Below are positions 54,280 to 63,365 of a DNA stretch of 64,000 bases, one piece after another. The notes below the pieces were generated by a model that saw only the letters and a program-made list of their open reading frames with translations, did no database searches and was not told the DNA's origin. Position 1 is the first letter of the stretch; each line of letters opens with the position of its first letter. The DNA is from an uncultured Eubacteriales bacterium (GTDB taxonomy: Bacteria > Bacillota > Clostridia > Oscillospirales > Oscillospiraceae). The translations under genes were made by a program, and so were the position numbers. Where the stretch lies: the NCBI GenBank assembly GCA_900545815.1, contig URAM01000006.1, positions 6,510-70,509 of the forward strand. The letters are read 5' to 3'.

Positions 54280-54630
54280 GTGAAGTACTCCGTCTCCCTC
54301 AAATCAAATCGGGATTTCCGCCGGCTCTACAGTCGGGGGAAACAGGCCGTAGCGCCGACGATGGTGCTCTACACCCGAAAGAACCGGCTGAAGGAAAATC
54401 GGCTGGGCATTACCACTGGGAAAAAGCTGGGCAACGCCGTCACCCGAAACCGGATCCGGCGGCGCCTGCGGGAAATCTATCGTCTCCACGAGGAGGAGTT
54501 CCTGCTTGGCCGCGACCTGGTGGTAGTGGCGCGGGTGCGCAGTGCCTTTGTCAGCTATCAGACTTTGGAACGGGACTTCCTCAAGCTGGCCGGCAAGCTG
54601 GGCTTGCTCCGCCCCAAAAAACAACCCTGA
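54280..54630 (+). CDS. rnpA: Ribonuclease P protein component
   Basis: Protein subunit that helps RNase P RNA mature tRNA 5' ends. The 116-aa protein has the N-terminal [16 protein letters not shown] and the RNA-binding RNR motif [14 protein letters not shown]. The GTG at 54280 follows AAAGGAG by 8 nt and gives the family start; the open frame continues 22 codons upstream without such a site. The RNase P RNA gene was not found in this window. Confidence 0.95.
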   Translation: MKYSVSLKSNRDFRRLYSRGKQAVAPTMVLYTRKNRLKENRLGITTGKKLGNAVTRNRIRRRLREIYRLHEEEFLLGRDLVVVARVRSAFVSYQTLERDFLKLAGKLGLLRPKKQP

Positions 54631-54667
54631 CCGAAACCCTCCCCATTTGGAAGGAGGTAAATTTCGA

Positions 54668-54886
54668 ATGAAAAGACTGCTGCTAGGCTTGATCTGGTTC
54701 TATCAGAAGGCCATCTCCCCCTGGTTTCCCGCCCGCTGCCGTTTCCTCCCCACCTGCTCGGAATATGCCCGAGAGGCGGTGGAAAAATACGGCCCTGCCC
54801 GTGGATCCCTGCTGGCGGCGAAGCGCCTGGCCAAGTGTCAGCCCTTTCATCGGCAGAAGTGCATAGAATATGATCCTGTTCCCTGA
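54668..54886 (+). CDS. yidD: Membrane protein insertion efficiency factor YidD
   Basis: A 72-aa protein with an amphipathic N-terminal helix and the conserved Cys/His pattern: [24 protein letters not shown] and CQPFH. It aids YidC-dependent insertion at the inner face of the membrane. GAAGGAGGT precedes the ATG at 54668. The family's position between rnpA and yidC is kept. Confidence 0.95.
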   Translation: MKRLLLGLIWFYQKAISPWFPARCRFLPTCSEYAREAVEKYGPARGSLLAAKRLAKCQPFHRQKCIEYDPVP

Positions 54887-54972
54887 AGCGGAAGGGTTCC
54901 ATCCCCCTCTTCCGGAGGGTGCGGTGGAATGAACGCATTCACGACCTACGCCCAAGGAGAGCGAGAAAAACT

Positions 54973-56382
54973 ATGACTGCTATTTTACAAGTATTCGGTA
55001 CCTTCCTATTGTGGCTGTATAAGATCTGCGGCGGCAGCTATGCCCTGGCTCTGATCGTGTTTACCCTGCTGACGAAAATCATTCTCTTTCCCCTGTCTTA
55101 CAAAGGCAAAAAGGGCATGATGCAGATGAACACCATGCAGGCAGAGATGGCGCGGCTGCAAAAGCAATATGGCAACAACAGAGTAAAGTACAATGAGGAA
55201 GTGCAGAAGCTGTACGAACGGGAAGGGGTCAACCCCATGAGCGGCTGCCTGTGGTCCTTCCTCCCCCTGCCCATCCTGATGGCACTGTACTATGTCATCC
55301 GTCGTCCCATGCTCTACATGATGCATTTGACGACCGACCAGATCACCGCCGCCATCAAGGCAGTAGAGAAGCTGGGCACCTATACCCTCAGCGGCTCTGA
55401 GATCTATCAGGAAATGCAGGTCGCCGGTCTTATGTACGGTCACCAGGACGTGTTCTCTGCTGTCCAGACCGCAGTGGGGGACGGCGCATCCAAGCTGGAG
55501 ATCATCAACTTCAATTTCCTGGGGCTGGATCTGTCTCAGATCCCCAAGCTCAAGTTCTGGGAAAATGGCGTGTCCTGGGCAAGCATCGGCTTGTTCCTCA
55601 TCCCCATCATTGTCACCGTCCTGAACGTGGGCTACTCCAGACTGTCCCAGAAAACCAATAACTTCAACAAGAACCAGAAGGGTTCCGGCAATGCGTCCAT
55701 GGATCGCACCAACAAGATGATGCTGTTCATCATGCCGCTCATGTATCTGTGGTTCGGCTATATCATGCCCGCCGGTATGTGCGTCTACATGGCATTCAAT
55801 GCTATTTTCATGGCTGTCCAGGAACTCATCTGTGCCCGTATGCTCCGTGGCAAATATGCGGAGATGGAAGCGGCTCGTCAGAAACGGTTAGAGGAAGAAA
55901 AGGAAAAGGAACGTCAGCGCAAGGCGGAGATCGCCGCTCGTCGTGCGGCGGAGGAAGAAGAACGGAAAAAGAACCGTGGGAAGAAAAAAGCAGACAAGCC
56001 CAAAAAAGCCCCCGCTCCCAAAGAGAGCCGGGTGGGGATGCGTACCTATGCCCGCGGCCGTGCTTATGACCCCAACCGCTACACTGTGACCCCTTATCAC
56101 GATCCCAGTGGGAAGGTGGCTGAGGAGCCTTTGGCAGAGCCTGCGCCGGAAGAACGTCCGGAGACCTTGGCGGAACCTGTGGCTCCGGAACAGGACGTGA
56201 CCACGGCAGTGGAGACGACGGAAGTCCCCATGGCAGAACCTGATCCCGCTGAGGAGACGTCTCCGGAAACAGTGGAAGCTCCGGCAGAACCGGCTGCTGA
56301 GCCCGAGGTTGAGAAAGCCCCCAATGCAGACCAGCTCTTTGAAGCGATCCAACAGGATGCCAAGGGCGAGGACAAGGAATAA
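54973..56382 (+). CDS. yidC: Membrane protein insertase YidC
   Basis: Inserts and folds membrane proteins alone or with Sec. The 469-aa protein has five membrane segments with core motifs ALALIVFTLLTKIILFPLSY and NPMSGCLWSFLPLPILMALY. After the last helix comes a long cytoplasmic tail: about 60 Lys/Arg/Glu-rich residues of likely coiled coil, then about 110 Glu/Pro/Ala-rich residues. Firmicute YidC tails are usually shorter. No lipobox Cys is seen at the N-terminus. The ATG at 54973 is chosen over an upstream frame without a ribosome site. Confidence 0.95.
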   Translation: MTAILQVFGTFLLWLYKICGGSYALALIVFTLLTKIILFPLSYKGKKGMMQMNTMQAEMARLQKQYGNNRVKYNEEVQKLYEREGVNPMSGCLWSFLPLPILMALYYVIRRPMLYMMHLTTDQITAAIKAVEKLGTYTLSGSEIYQEMQVAGLMYGHQDVFSAVQTAVGDGASKLEIINFNFLGLDLSQIPKLKFWENGVSWASIGLFLIPIIVTVLNVGYSRLSQKTNNFNKNQKGSGNASMDRTNKMMLFIMPLMYLWFGYIMPAGMCVYMAFNAIFMAVQELICARMLRGKYAEMEAARQKRLEEEKEKERQRKAEIAARRAAEEEERKKNRGKKKADKPKKAPAPKESRVGMRTYARGRAYDPNRYTVTPYHDPSGKVAEEPLAEPAPEERPETLAEPVAPEQDVTTAVETTEVPMAEPDPAEETSPETVEAPAEPAAEPEVEKAPNADQLFEAIQQDAKGEDKE

Positions 56383-56461
56383 CCGTTCATAGCGGGGAGT
56401 CAATCCCAATGAGCGGAACCTGCCTCCCTGCGGATGGATAGAAAGGAATGACAACTTTCTT

Positions 56462-57247
56462 ATGTTGAAGTGGATCGAAACAACGGGGAAAACCGAACGG
56501 GACGCCCTGAATAAAGCCCTGAAAGAGCTGGGGCTGGAAGAGGACGATATTTCCATCGAAGTGATCACCCGCGCAAAGACCGGTTTTCTTGGCATCGGCA
56601 GTTGTCCGGCCAAGATCCGCGTGACCTATGAAGTACCTGACGAACCGGCTCCCGTGGCAGAGGAACCGGCTCCCACAGTGGAACCGGAAGCTCCGGCAGA
56701 GCCGATGCCTGCGGCAGAATCGGCTCCCGCCCCAACGGCGGAACCGGTGGAAGCACCTGTGGAAGCCCCAGTCATGGAGGCAGATCCGGAGCGGAAGGAA
56801 AAAATCGAAACCTTCCTGACCGGCCTGTTGGAACGGCTGGAGGTTCCGGCAGAGATCAAGCTGCAGGTCAACGAAGCTGGCATCTACCAGGTAGAACTGG
56901 TGGGCAAGAACCTGGGCGCCCTCATCGGCCGCCGCGGGGAGACTCTGGATGCCATCCAACAGCTGACCAATTATGCGGTGAATCGGGGACAGTCCAAGCG
57001 TATTCGCATTCACATTGATGCGGAGAACTATCGCGCCAAACGGGAGGAATCCCTCCAGCGTCTGGCGCGAAAGACCGCTGGCAAAGCCCTCAAGTACCGT
57101 CGGAACATGATGCTGGAACCCATGAACGCCTATGAACGTCATGTGATCCATGCAGCGCTTCAGAGCTACAACCCTGCCATCTCCACCTACTCCACCGGTA
57201 CGGAACCCAACCGCCGGATCGTGGTGGTATTTGACAAAAACGTGTAA
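56462..57247 (+). CDS. jag: Jag/KhpB RNA-binding protein
   Basis: KH-R3H RNA-binding protein linked to cell elongation and the membrane-insertion operon. The 261-aa protein has the Jag N-domain (about 1-52, EVITRAKTGFLGIGS), a Pro/Glu/Ala-rich linker (about 55-110), a KH domain with LVGKNLGALIGRRGETLDAIQ and an R3H domain ending MNAYERHVIHAALQ. The linker is similar in composition to the YidC tail encoded just upstream. A terminator follows. Confidence 0.95.
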   Translation: MLKWIETTGKTERDALNKALKELGLEEDDISIEVITRAKTGFLGIGSCPAKIRVTYEVPDEPAPVAEEPAPTVEPEAPAEPMPAAESAPAPTAEPVEAPVEAPVMEADPERKEKIETFLTGLLERLEVPAEIKLQVNEAGIYQVELVGKNLGALIGRRGETLDAIQQLTNYAVNRGQSKRIRIHIDAENYRAKREESLQRLARKTAGKALKYRRNMMLEPMNAYERHVIHAALQSYNPAISTYSTGTEPNRRIVVVFDKNV

Positions 57248-57257
57248 TGGAATCCCC

Positions 57258-57297
57258 AAAAGACCCGCCAGCGGCTCCGGCCGTGCGGGTCTTTTTT
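57258..57297 (+). terminator. Intrinsic terminator after jag
   Basis: AAAAGACCCGC pairs with GCGGGTCTTTT around a 16-nt GC-rich loop, then a T-run. Confidence 0.9.
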
Positions 57298-57329
57298 CCA
57301 ATCTACAACCCCATTAGGAGGAATCCCCT

Positions 57330-58640
57330 ATGTCTACCCCCCTCTATGACGCTCTGACCCAATTTGCCGCCCAAAATCCTCTCCGTATGGCCATGCCAGG
57401 CCACAAAGGCAAACCCATCCCCGGCCTGCCAGCAGAATACGCCCGTCTGGACTTCACCGAGCTGCCCCCCACCGGCAACCTGTACGGAGAGGACATGGAC
57501 TGCATCGCCCAAGCAGAACAGGCATGGGCAGAGGCGTGGGGGGCTGATAGCTGCCTGTTCCTCACTGGCGGTTCTACTCAGGGTGTTCACACCATGCTCA
57601 TGCTCAGCGGCAGCGACACCATCTTGACCGATCGGGTCAGTCATCGCAGCATCCATACTGGCCTGGCACTGCTGGACAAAAAACCAATCTGGCTCACCCG
57701 CCCCTGGCTGTCTCATGTGGGAACTGCTGGCCCTGTGGAGCCGGAAGCTGTGGAAGCGGAACTAAATGCCCATCCGGAGTGCAGAGCAGTCTGCGTCACC
57801 TCCCCCACCTACTACGGCGTTCTCTCTGACATTCCCGCCTTGGCGGAAGTCTGCCACCGGCACGGGGCAAAATTGCTGGTGGACGGCGCCCATGGCGCCC
57901 ACCTGTTTTTGTTGGGGGAAAACCCCTATCGGGGAGCCGATCTGGTCACCGTCAGCGCCCATAAGACCCTTCCGGCGCCAGGGCAGTCCGCCCTGCTCTT
58001 TGGAAACGGCATCACCCTAGACCAGCTCCGCCAAGCCAGTCTCATTTTCGCTACATCTTCTCCCTCCTACCCCATGATGGCCGCCCTGGACGCCCTTCGT
58101 CCCTGGCTGTTGGCAGAGGGTAAGCAGCGTTATCAGGAAACCGCACAGATGGTTGCACAGCTGCGGAAAAAGTACCCTGCTTTGACGGAGACAGACACGC
58201 AATTAGACCCCACTCGCTTTACTCTTTGCACAGAAAACGGAGATCAGGTGGAAAAGTTCCTGCAAGCACACCATATCTGGCCGGAGATGGCGGACAGCGA
58301 ACATATAGTGTTCATCTTGACTTGCGCCGATGGCGTAGAAGAAGTGGAACGGCTGGAACAAGCCTTAGATGCCTTCGGGCTTCACGGAAAAATACGCCCT
58401 CATTCCACCGTCTCCGCCCCACCCCTGCCCCAGTCTGTCTGCACACCCAGAGAGGCACTTTTCGCTCCAAAAGAAACCGTGGACTTGGCTCAGGCGGCAG
58501 GCCGCATCGCAGCGGAACAGATCGCCCCCTATCCTCCCGGCGTGCCCATCGCAGCGCCTGGGGAACGGATAGACGAAAAAATACTAGCTTATTTGGAACA
58601 GTTGGGCTATAATAAAATGAAAACAACTGTGCTCTGGTAG
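57330..58640 (+). CDS. Orn/Lys/Arg decarboxylase-family PLP protein (YaaO-like)
   Basis: Fold-type I PLP enzyme, 436 aa, of the group that includes SpeA and YaaO. MAMPGHKGKP, GGSTQGVHTML, LLVDGAHGAH and the PLP lysine in VSAHKTLPAPGQSALL near residue 213 are visible. The substrate is not certain: arginine or lysine decarboxylation is possible. In Bacillus yaaO precedes tmk, yaaQ, yaaR and holB; here tmk, yaaQ and yaaR are missing between it and holB. Confidence 0.88.
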   Translation: MSTPLYDALTQFAAQNPLRMAMPGHKGKPIPGLPAEYARLDFTELPPTGNLYGEDMDCIAQAEQAWAEAWGADSCLFLTGGSTQGVHTMLMLSGSDTILTDRVSHRSIHTGLALLDKKPIWLTRPWLSHVGTAGPVEPEAVEAELNAHPECRAVCVTSPTYYGVLSDIPALAEVCHRHGAKLLVDGAHGAHLFLLGENPYRGADLVTVSAHKTLPAPGQSALLFGNGITLDQLRQASLIFATSSPSYPMMAALDALRPWLLAEGKQRYQETAQMVAQLRKKYPALTETDTQLDPTRFTLCTENGDQVEKFLQAHHIWPEMADSEHIVFILTCADGVEEVERLEQALDAFGLHGKIRPHSTVSAPPLPQSVCTPREALFAPKETVDLAQAAGRIAAEQIAPYPPGVPIAAPGERIDEKILAYLEQLGYNKMKTTVLW

Positions 58641-58677
58641 GAATATCCCTGCCGCCAGCCATGAGGAGGGAAACGGC

Positions 58678-59535
58678 ATGAATGTGAGAGAATTGCAGGG
58701 CAATGAACCTCTAAAACAGCAGCTTTCCACCATGGCGGAACCCCCTCATGAGTGTATCCTCTCTGGCCCCGAAGGCTCTGGACGGCACGCCTTGGCGCAG
58801 ATCTTAGCCCAAGCGCTGGTCTGTCAAGAGCCGCAGGCGGTGCACCGTCCCTGCGGTCTGTGTTCCAGCTGCCAAAAGGTTGCCCAGGGCATTCATCCGG
58901 ACGTCGTCCCCATCCAGCGTTTTTTGTCGCCGGAGAGCAAGGAGATCAAGGTGGACGCCGCCCGTCAGCTCCGGCAGGACGCCTATATACGCCCCAACGA
59001 AGGCCGGTGCAAGGTATACATCCTGGATTTGCCCATGAACAGCAACGCTCAGAACGCCCTGCTGAAATTGCTGGAGGATGGGCCGGCCTATACCGCCTTT
59101 CTGATCCTGACCGATCAACCGGCGTCCCTGCTGGAAACGGTTCGTTCCCGCTGTGTCCACTTCCGTCTGACGCCGCCAAAGGAGGAGGTTCAGACAGACA
59201 CCCGATGGGGGGAAGCCTGGACAGACGCTCTTTGCGCCAACCGTGAATTGGCGCTGGTGGAGTGCGTAGCGAAATTTGTGGCGGAGAAAGTGACTCGTGA
59301 CCAGTTAGCGGAGAGCTATCAGGTGCTGGCGCAGAAACTGGTAGAGGGACTGACCTGCCCCGATTCCAAGCTGGCGGCGATCCCCAGAGCCAAGCTGGTG
59401 GCGCTGACCAAGCTGGCAGAGGAGGCACGGAATCAGTGCGCCTTTAACCCGTCCGTTGGCCACAGCGCCGGCTGGTTCGCCGCCCGAAGCTGGCAGGTTT
59501 TGATGGGCAGCGGAGCGCAGAACTATCACCTATAA
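58678..59535 (+). CDS. holB: DNA polymerase III delta-prime subunit
   Basis: Clamp-loader subunit, 285 aa. The AAA fold is recognisable by LSGPEGSGRHALAQ (a Walker A loop lacking the usual GKT, as in delta-prime), the zinc module CGLCSSCQKV and NSNAQNALLKLLEDGPAYTAFLILTD. An SRC sensor (VRSRCVHF) follows. It is followed 14 bp later by ricT, as in Bacillus. Confidence 0.93.
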   Translation: MNVRELQGNEPLKQQLSTMAEPPHECILSGPEGSGRHALAQILAQALVCQEPQAVHRPCGLCSSCQKVAQGIHPDVVPIQRFLSPESKEIKVDAARQLRQDAYIRPNEGRCKVYILDLPMNSNAQNALLKLLEDGPAYTAFLILTDQPASLLETVRSRCVHFRLTPPKEEVQTDTRWGEAWTDALCANRELALVECVAKFVAEKVTRDQLAESYQVLAQKLVEGLTCPDSKLAAIPRAKLVALTKLAEEARNQCAFNPSVGHSAGWFAARSWQVLMGSGAQNYHL

Positions 59536-59549
59536 TCAGGAGGTATGTG

Positions 59550-60833
59550 ATGACCGAAATTATCGGCGTCCGTTTCAAAGACGGAGGCAAATTATATTAC
59601 TTTAACCCCAACGGCGTCCAGGTGCAGGCTGGACAGCATGTGATCATAGAGACATCCAAGGGCATCGAATTCGGTGAGTGCGCCCTGGCCAACACCATGA
59701 TCGACGAGATGGAACTCATTGCCGCCCTGCGTCCCATGCTCCGTGTGGCTACGGAGGCGGACTATGCCCAGGTAAAGTCCAACCAGGAGAAGGAGAAAAA
59801 AGCCTTCCAGATCTGCCAGGACAAGATCGCCGAGCACAAGCTGGAGATGAAACTGGTGGAAGTGAAGTACAGCTTCGACGGCAGCAAGATTTTGTTCTTC
59901 TTCACCGCCGATGGACGGGTGGATTTCCGCCACCTGGTCAAGGATCTGGCGTCTATCTTCTGCACCCGCATCGAACTGCGGCAGATCGGCGTCCGAGATG
60001 AGGCCAAGATCATGGGCGGCCTGGGCATCTGCGGACGTCCCTTCTGCTGTTCTCAGTTTTTGAGCGACTTCCAGCCGGTGTCCATTAAAATGGCCAAGAC
60101 CCAGAACATCTCCCTCAACCCCACCAAGATCTCCGGCGTCTGCGGCCGCCTTATGTGCTGCCTGAAATACGAGCAGGACGCCTATGAGGACTTGCTCAAG
60201 GACACGCCCAAGCTGGAATCCCTGGTCAACACTCCGGATGGCGTGGGCGTGGTCAATCAGATCCAGCTGCTGCGGGAGCAGGTGAAGGTGGTGTTGGACA
60301 GCGACCCGGATACTCCCAAAGTGTACCGGAAAGAGGACATCGAGATCATCCGCAATGGCAAGGGCAAGCGCCCGCCGGGATATGAGTTCCCAGTTCCTGC
60401 GCCAGAGAAGAAGGAGCCATCCCTGGGTCTGCTCCGAACACAGGAGCAGGCGGCGCCCATGGCAAAACCGGAAGTGGAGGAACGCCCCAAAGAGAAAAAG
60501 CCGGAGGGCGCTAATTCCACCTCCCACCGCAGCCGCAGAAGCCGCAGCAGTGCTAATAGGAACAAGGAGCGTCCGGCGGCAGCGCATCCGGAGCAGGGTG
60601 CCGCAGGAGAAGCAAAGTCCGGCGAGAAAAAGCCAAACAGCCACTCCCGCCGCCGGCACAGCAGCAACACAGGCAGCGCCGGTCAGCAGGCCAAGACAGA
60701 GGGTCAGAAGCAGAATCCCACCGGCAGCAGCACCGGACAGAGTGGGAACAAATCCCGTTCCCATCGCCGCCGTCACCATCGTCCCAAGGGACAAGGCAGC
60801 GGTCAGAACGGTGCGCCCAAAGCGGAAAAATAA
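59550..60833 (+). CDS. ricT: PSP1-domain protein RicT (YaaT)
   Basis: Part of the Ric (YaaT-YlbF-YmcA) complex that, in Bacillus, binds Fe-S and FAD and assists RNase Y processing. The 427-aa protein has the PSP1 domain with CGRPFCC and CGRLMCC Cys pairs that suit cluster binding. After about residue 275 it becomes a 150-residue basic, Gln/Ser-rich low-complexity tail that Bacillus YaaT lacks, possibly RNA-binding. The ATG at 59550 is 6 nt after AGGAGG. It lies between holB and ybaK. Confidence 0.92.
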   Translation: MTEIIGVRFKDGGKLYYFNPNGVQVQAGQHVIIETSKGIEFGECALANTMIDEMELIAALRPMLRVATEADYAQVKSNQEKEKKAFQICQDKIAEHKLEMKLVEVKYSFDGSKILFFFTADGRVDFRHLVKDLASIFCTRIELRQIGVRDEAKIMGGLGICGRPFCCSQFLSDFQPVSIKMAKTQNISLNPTKISGVCGRLMCCLKYEQDAYEDLLKDTPKLESLVNTPDGVGVVNQIQLLREQVKVVLDSDPDTPKVYRKEDIEIIRNGKGKRPPGYEFPVPAPEKKEPSLGLLRTQEQAAPMAKPEVEERPKEKKPEGANSTSHRSRRSRSSANRNKERPAAAHPEQGAAGEAKSGEKKPNSHSRRRHSSNTGSAGQQAKTEGQKQNPTGSSTGQSGNKSRSHRRRHHRPKGQGSGQNGAPKAEK

Positions 60834-60864
60834 AGGAAAAACCCAGAGAAAGAATGTGATGTAA

Positions 60865-61341
60865 ATGTCTATCGAACGAGTACGAGCTTATTTTCGGGAA
60901 CGAAACATGGAGGATCGGGTGCAGGAGTTTGACGTGTCCAGCGCAACGGTAGAGCTGGCTGCCCAAGCACTGCACGTGGAAGGGCAGCGCATCGCAAAGA
61001 CCCTCTCCTTCTATGTAGATGACCATGTGGTACTCATTGTTGCAGCAGGTGATGCCAAGATCGCCAACCCCAAGTACAAAGCTCAGTTCCACACCAAGGC
61101 CAAGATGCTCTCCCACGAGGAGGCGGAAACCCTCATCGGTCATGCGGTGGGCGGCGTCTGCCCCTTTGCAGTCAACGAGGGTGTGGACGTGTACTTGGAC
61201 GAAAGCCTGAAACGGTTTGAGACGGTATTCCCCGCCTGCGGCAGCTCCAACAGTGCCATTGAGCTGACCATTCCGGAGCTGGAAGCAAATTGCGACCACT
61301 TCCAGGGCTGGGTAGATGTCTGTAAGATTCCAGAGAACTAA
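60865..61341 (+). CDS. Aminoacyl-tRNA deacylase, YbaK/EbsC family
   Basis: Trans-editing hydrolase that clears mischarged tRNA, probably Cys-tRNA-Pro or similar. The 158-aa protein shows the conserved Lys in RIAKTLSFYVDD and the GGVCPFAV loop typical of YbaK/EbsC. It follows the ricT gene by 31 bp and ends at a strong terminator. Confidence 0.9.
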   Translation: MSIERVRAYFRERNMEDRVQEFDVSSATVELAAQALHVEGQRIAKTLSFYVDDHVVLIVAAGDAKIANPKYKAQFHTKAKMLSHEEAETLIGHAVGGVCPFAVNEGVDVYLDESLKRFETVFPACGSSNSAIELTIPELEANCDHFQGWVDVCKIPEN

Positions 61342-61362
61342 GCGGAAAACAACAGAAGTGAA

Positions 61363-61406
61363 AGAAAAAGCATCGTAATGAAAAAAATCATTACGATGCT
61401 TTTTCT
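61363..61406. terminator. Bidirectional terminator between ybaK and lpdA
   Basis: A 19-bp perfect stem (AGAAAAAGCATCGTAATGA and its complement) with an A6 loop, between convergent genes. Confidence 0.95.
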
Positions 61407-61458
61407 GTTAGCCTGCGTGGAGCCATGGCTTGAGAGCGGTATCCACATAGAAATGTTT

Positions 61459-63186
61459 TTACCGATTTGGTATGTGGATCGCTCTTTTCTCCACGTTGAG
61501 TGCTGCTTCTCGCAGCGCTTCGGTGACAGTGGGGTGGCTGTGGATGGTAGAGATCAGTTCATCCACCGTGGCTTCCAGACGGATAGCCAAGGCTCCCTCG
61601 GAGATTAGGTCTGTAGCTCTGGGGCCGATGATATGCACCCCCAGGATCTCTCCGTGCGTTGCTCCGGCGATAATCTTTACCAGACCTTCGCCGCCGTTGA
61701 GGATCAACGCCTTGCCATTGGCGCTCATGGGGAACTTCCCCACCTTGTACGCAAGACTCTGCGCCTTGCACTGTTCCTCTGTCAGTCCCACGGAAGCAGC
61801 TTCCGGTTCCATGTAGACACAGGTGGGATTGGTGGACTGGTCATAATGAGCCTCGTGGCCGCAGATATTTTCCGCCGCCACCTCCCCCATGGCGCTGGCA
61901 GTATGCGCCAGCTGAGCGTATCCGAACACGCAGTCACCGATGGCGTACACGCCGGGAATATTGGTTTCCATCTTGTCGTTGACAAGGATGTGCCCGTTCT
62001 CGTGCTTCAGTCCGGCAGCGTCCAGATTCAGGCTGGCGGTGTTGGCCTTTCGCCCTATGGCTACCAACACTTTTTCCGCCTCAAAGCTGACTGTCTCGCC
62101 CGCTTTGGTTTTGCAGATGACCCTTGCGCCCACAGGAGCGGCTTCAACGGCCTGAACCGGACACGCCAAGTGGAACTCGATGCCCCGTTTCTTCATGTGC
62201 GCCACGCCGATCCCCGTGAGATCGCTGTCCAACATGGGCAGCATATGATCCAAGGCTTCTACAACGGTGATCTTTGTGCCAAAGCCCTCATAGGCACAGG
62301 CCAGTTCCAGACCGATGACACCGCCGCCAATGACCACCATGCTCTCTGGCAGCTTTTCAAGGCTCAGCGCACCGGTGGAGTCGATGCAGTTGGGATTTTC
62401 CTTCAGGCCAGGGATGGGAGGTGTGGAGTTGATGGAACCAGTGGAGAGGATGATGGCGTCCGCTGTCATGTCCTCCTGGGAACCATCTGCTTTCTTTACG
62501 GTCAGCTTTTGGGGCGCAGTAAAGGCGGCTTCGCCGTCTATAATAGTGACCTTACTCCTTTTCAGCAGTCCCTTGACTCCCATCGTGAGCGTTTTAGAAA
62601 TATCGTTTTTATGAGCGATGACCTGGGGGAAGTCCACTTCTACGCCAGTGACCTTTACGCCGATGTTCTTGGCCTGATTTTTGATGTTCTCCACCAGCTC
62701 AGCACTGTGGAGCAGGCATTTGGTGGGAATACAGCCAATGTTCAGGCAGGTGCCGCCCAGATGCTCCTTTTCAACGAGCGTGACCTTGGCGCCCAGCTGT
62801 GCGGCACGGATGGCCGCCACATAGCCGCCGGGGCCGCCGCCCACTACCAACACAGTCTTTGCCCTTGCCTGAGAAGCCTGCGGGGACAGATCTGACTTCG
62901 CCGCAGCAGCGGGAGCGGCAGTGGAATCCGTCCCAAGAATCATCTCGCCAGGCTGTCCGATCCATGCAACAACGCTTTTACACGGAGCTGATTCGCCTTC
63001 CGGCAGCAGGATCTTGAGCAGGATGCCCTCTGCGTCCGCTTCAACATCGTTTGTCAACTTGTCTGTAGCAACGGAGAAAAGCACATCCCCCTTTTGCACA
63101 GGTTGGCCTTCTTTGATCTTCCATTCTTCAATCGTCCCCTCTGTCATGGTCAAACCTAACTTGGGCATCAACACTTCAGTTGCCAT
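61459..63186 (-). CDS. lpdA: Dihydrolipoyl dehydrogenase with N-terminal lipoyl domain
   Basis: E3 of a 2-oxoacid or acetoin dehydrogenase complex, reoxidising lipoamide with NAD. The 575-aa protein has a lipoyl domain (about 1-80) with lipoyl Lys in VATDKLTNDVEA, an Ala-rich linker, the FAD domain VLVVGGGPGGYVAA, the redox GGTCLNIGCIPTKCLL and the C-terminal HSHPTVTEALREAA with His/Glu. Fused lipoyl domains are common in Clostridial E3. It lies downstream of the E2 gene. AAAGGAG precedes the ATG. Confidence 0.96.
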   Translation of the reverse strand: MATEVLMPKLGLTMTEGTIEEWKIKEGQPVQKGDVLFSVATDKLTNDVEADAEGILLKILLPEGESAPCKSVVAWIGQPGEMILGTDSTAAPAAAAKSDLSPQASQARAKTVLVVGGGPGGYVAAIRAAQLGAKVTLVEKEHLGGTCLNIGCIPTKCLLHSAELVENIKNQAKNIGVKVTGVEVDFPQVIAHKNDISKTLTMGVKGLLKRSKVTIIDGEAAFTAPQKLTVKKADGSQEDMTADAIILSTGSINSTPPIPGLKENPNCIDSTGALSLEKLPESMVVIGGGVIGLELACAYEGFGTKITVVEALDHMLPMLDSDLTGIGVAHMKKRGIEFHLACPVQAVEAAPVGARVICKTKAGETVSFEAEKVLVAIGRKANTASLNLDAAGLKHENGHILVNDKMETNIPGVYAIGDCVFGYAQLAHTASAMGEVAAENICGHEAHYDQSTNPTCVYMEPEAASVGLTEEQCKAQSLAYKVGKFPMSANGKALILNGGEGLVKIIAGATHGEILGVHIIGPRATDLISEGALAIRLEATVDELISTIHSHPTVTEALREAALNVEKRAIHIPNR

Positions 63187-63336
63187 TGCACACGCTCCTT
63201 TCTGTACGATGTTCTTTGCAAGGGAGCATCTCCGTACTGCAGCTCGATCTGATAGTTACAGAATGTCATCCGCAGAATACGCCCCTTTTCCAAAGAGATT
63301 CGAGCCGTTGCGCTTCCTCCATGAAAGTAAAAACAG

Positions 63337-63355
63337 ACGGCGGCAGTGCCGCCGT
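63337..63355 (-). terminator. Terminator of the E2 gene
   Basis: A 9-bp ACGGCGGCA stem with a one-base centre, followed on the minus strand by CTGTTTTTAC. It lies 11 bp past the E2 stop. Confidence 0.7.
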
Positions 63356-63365
63356 CCGTTCTCCC

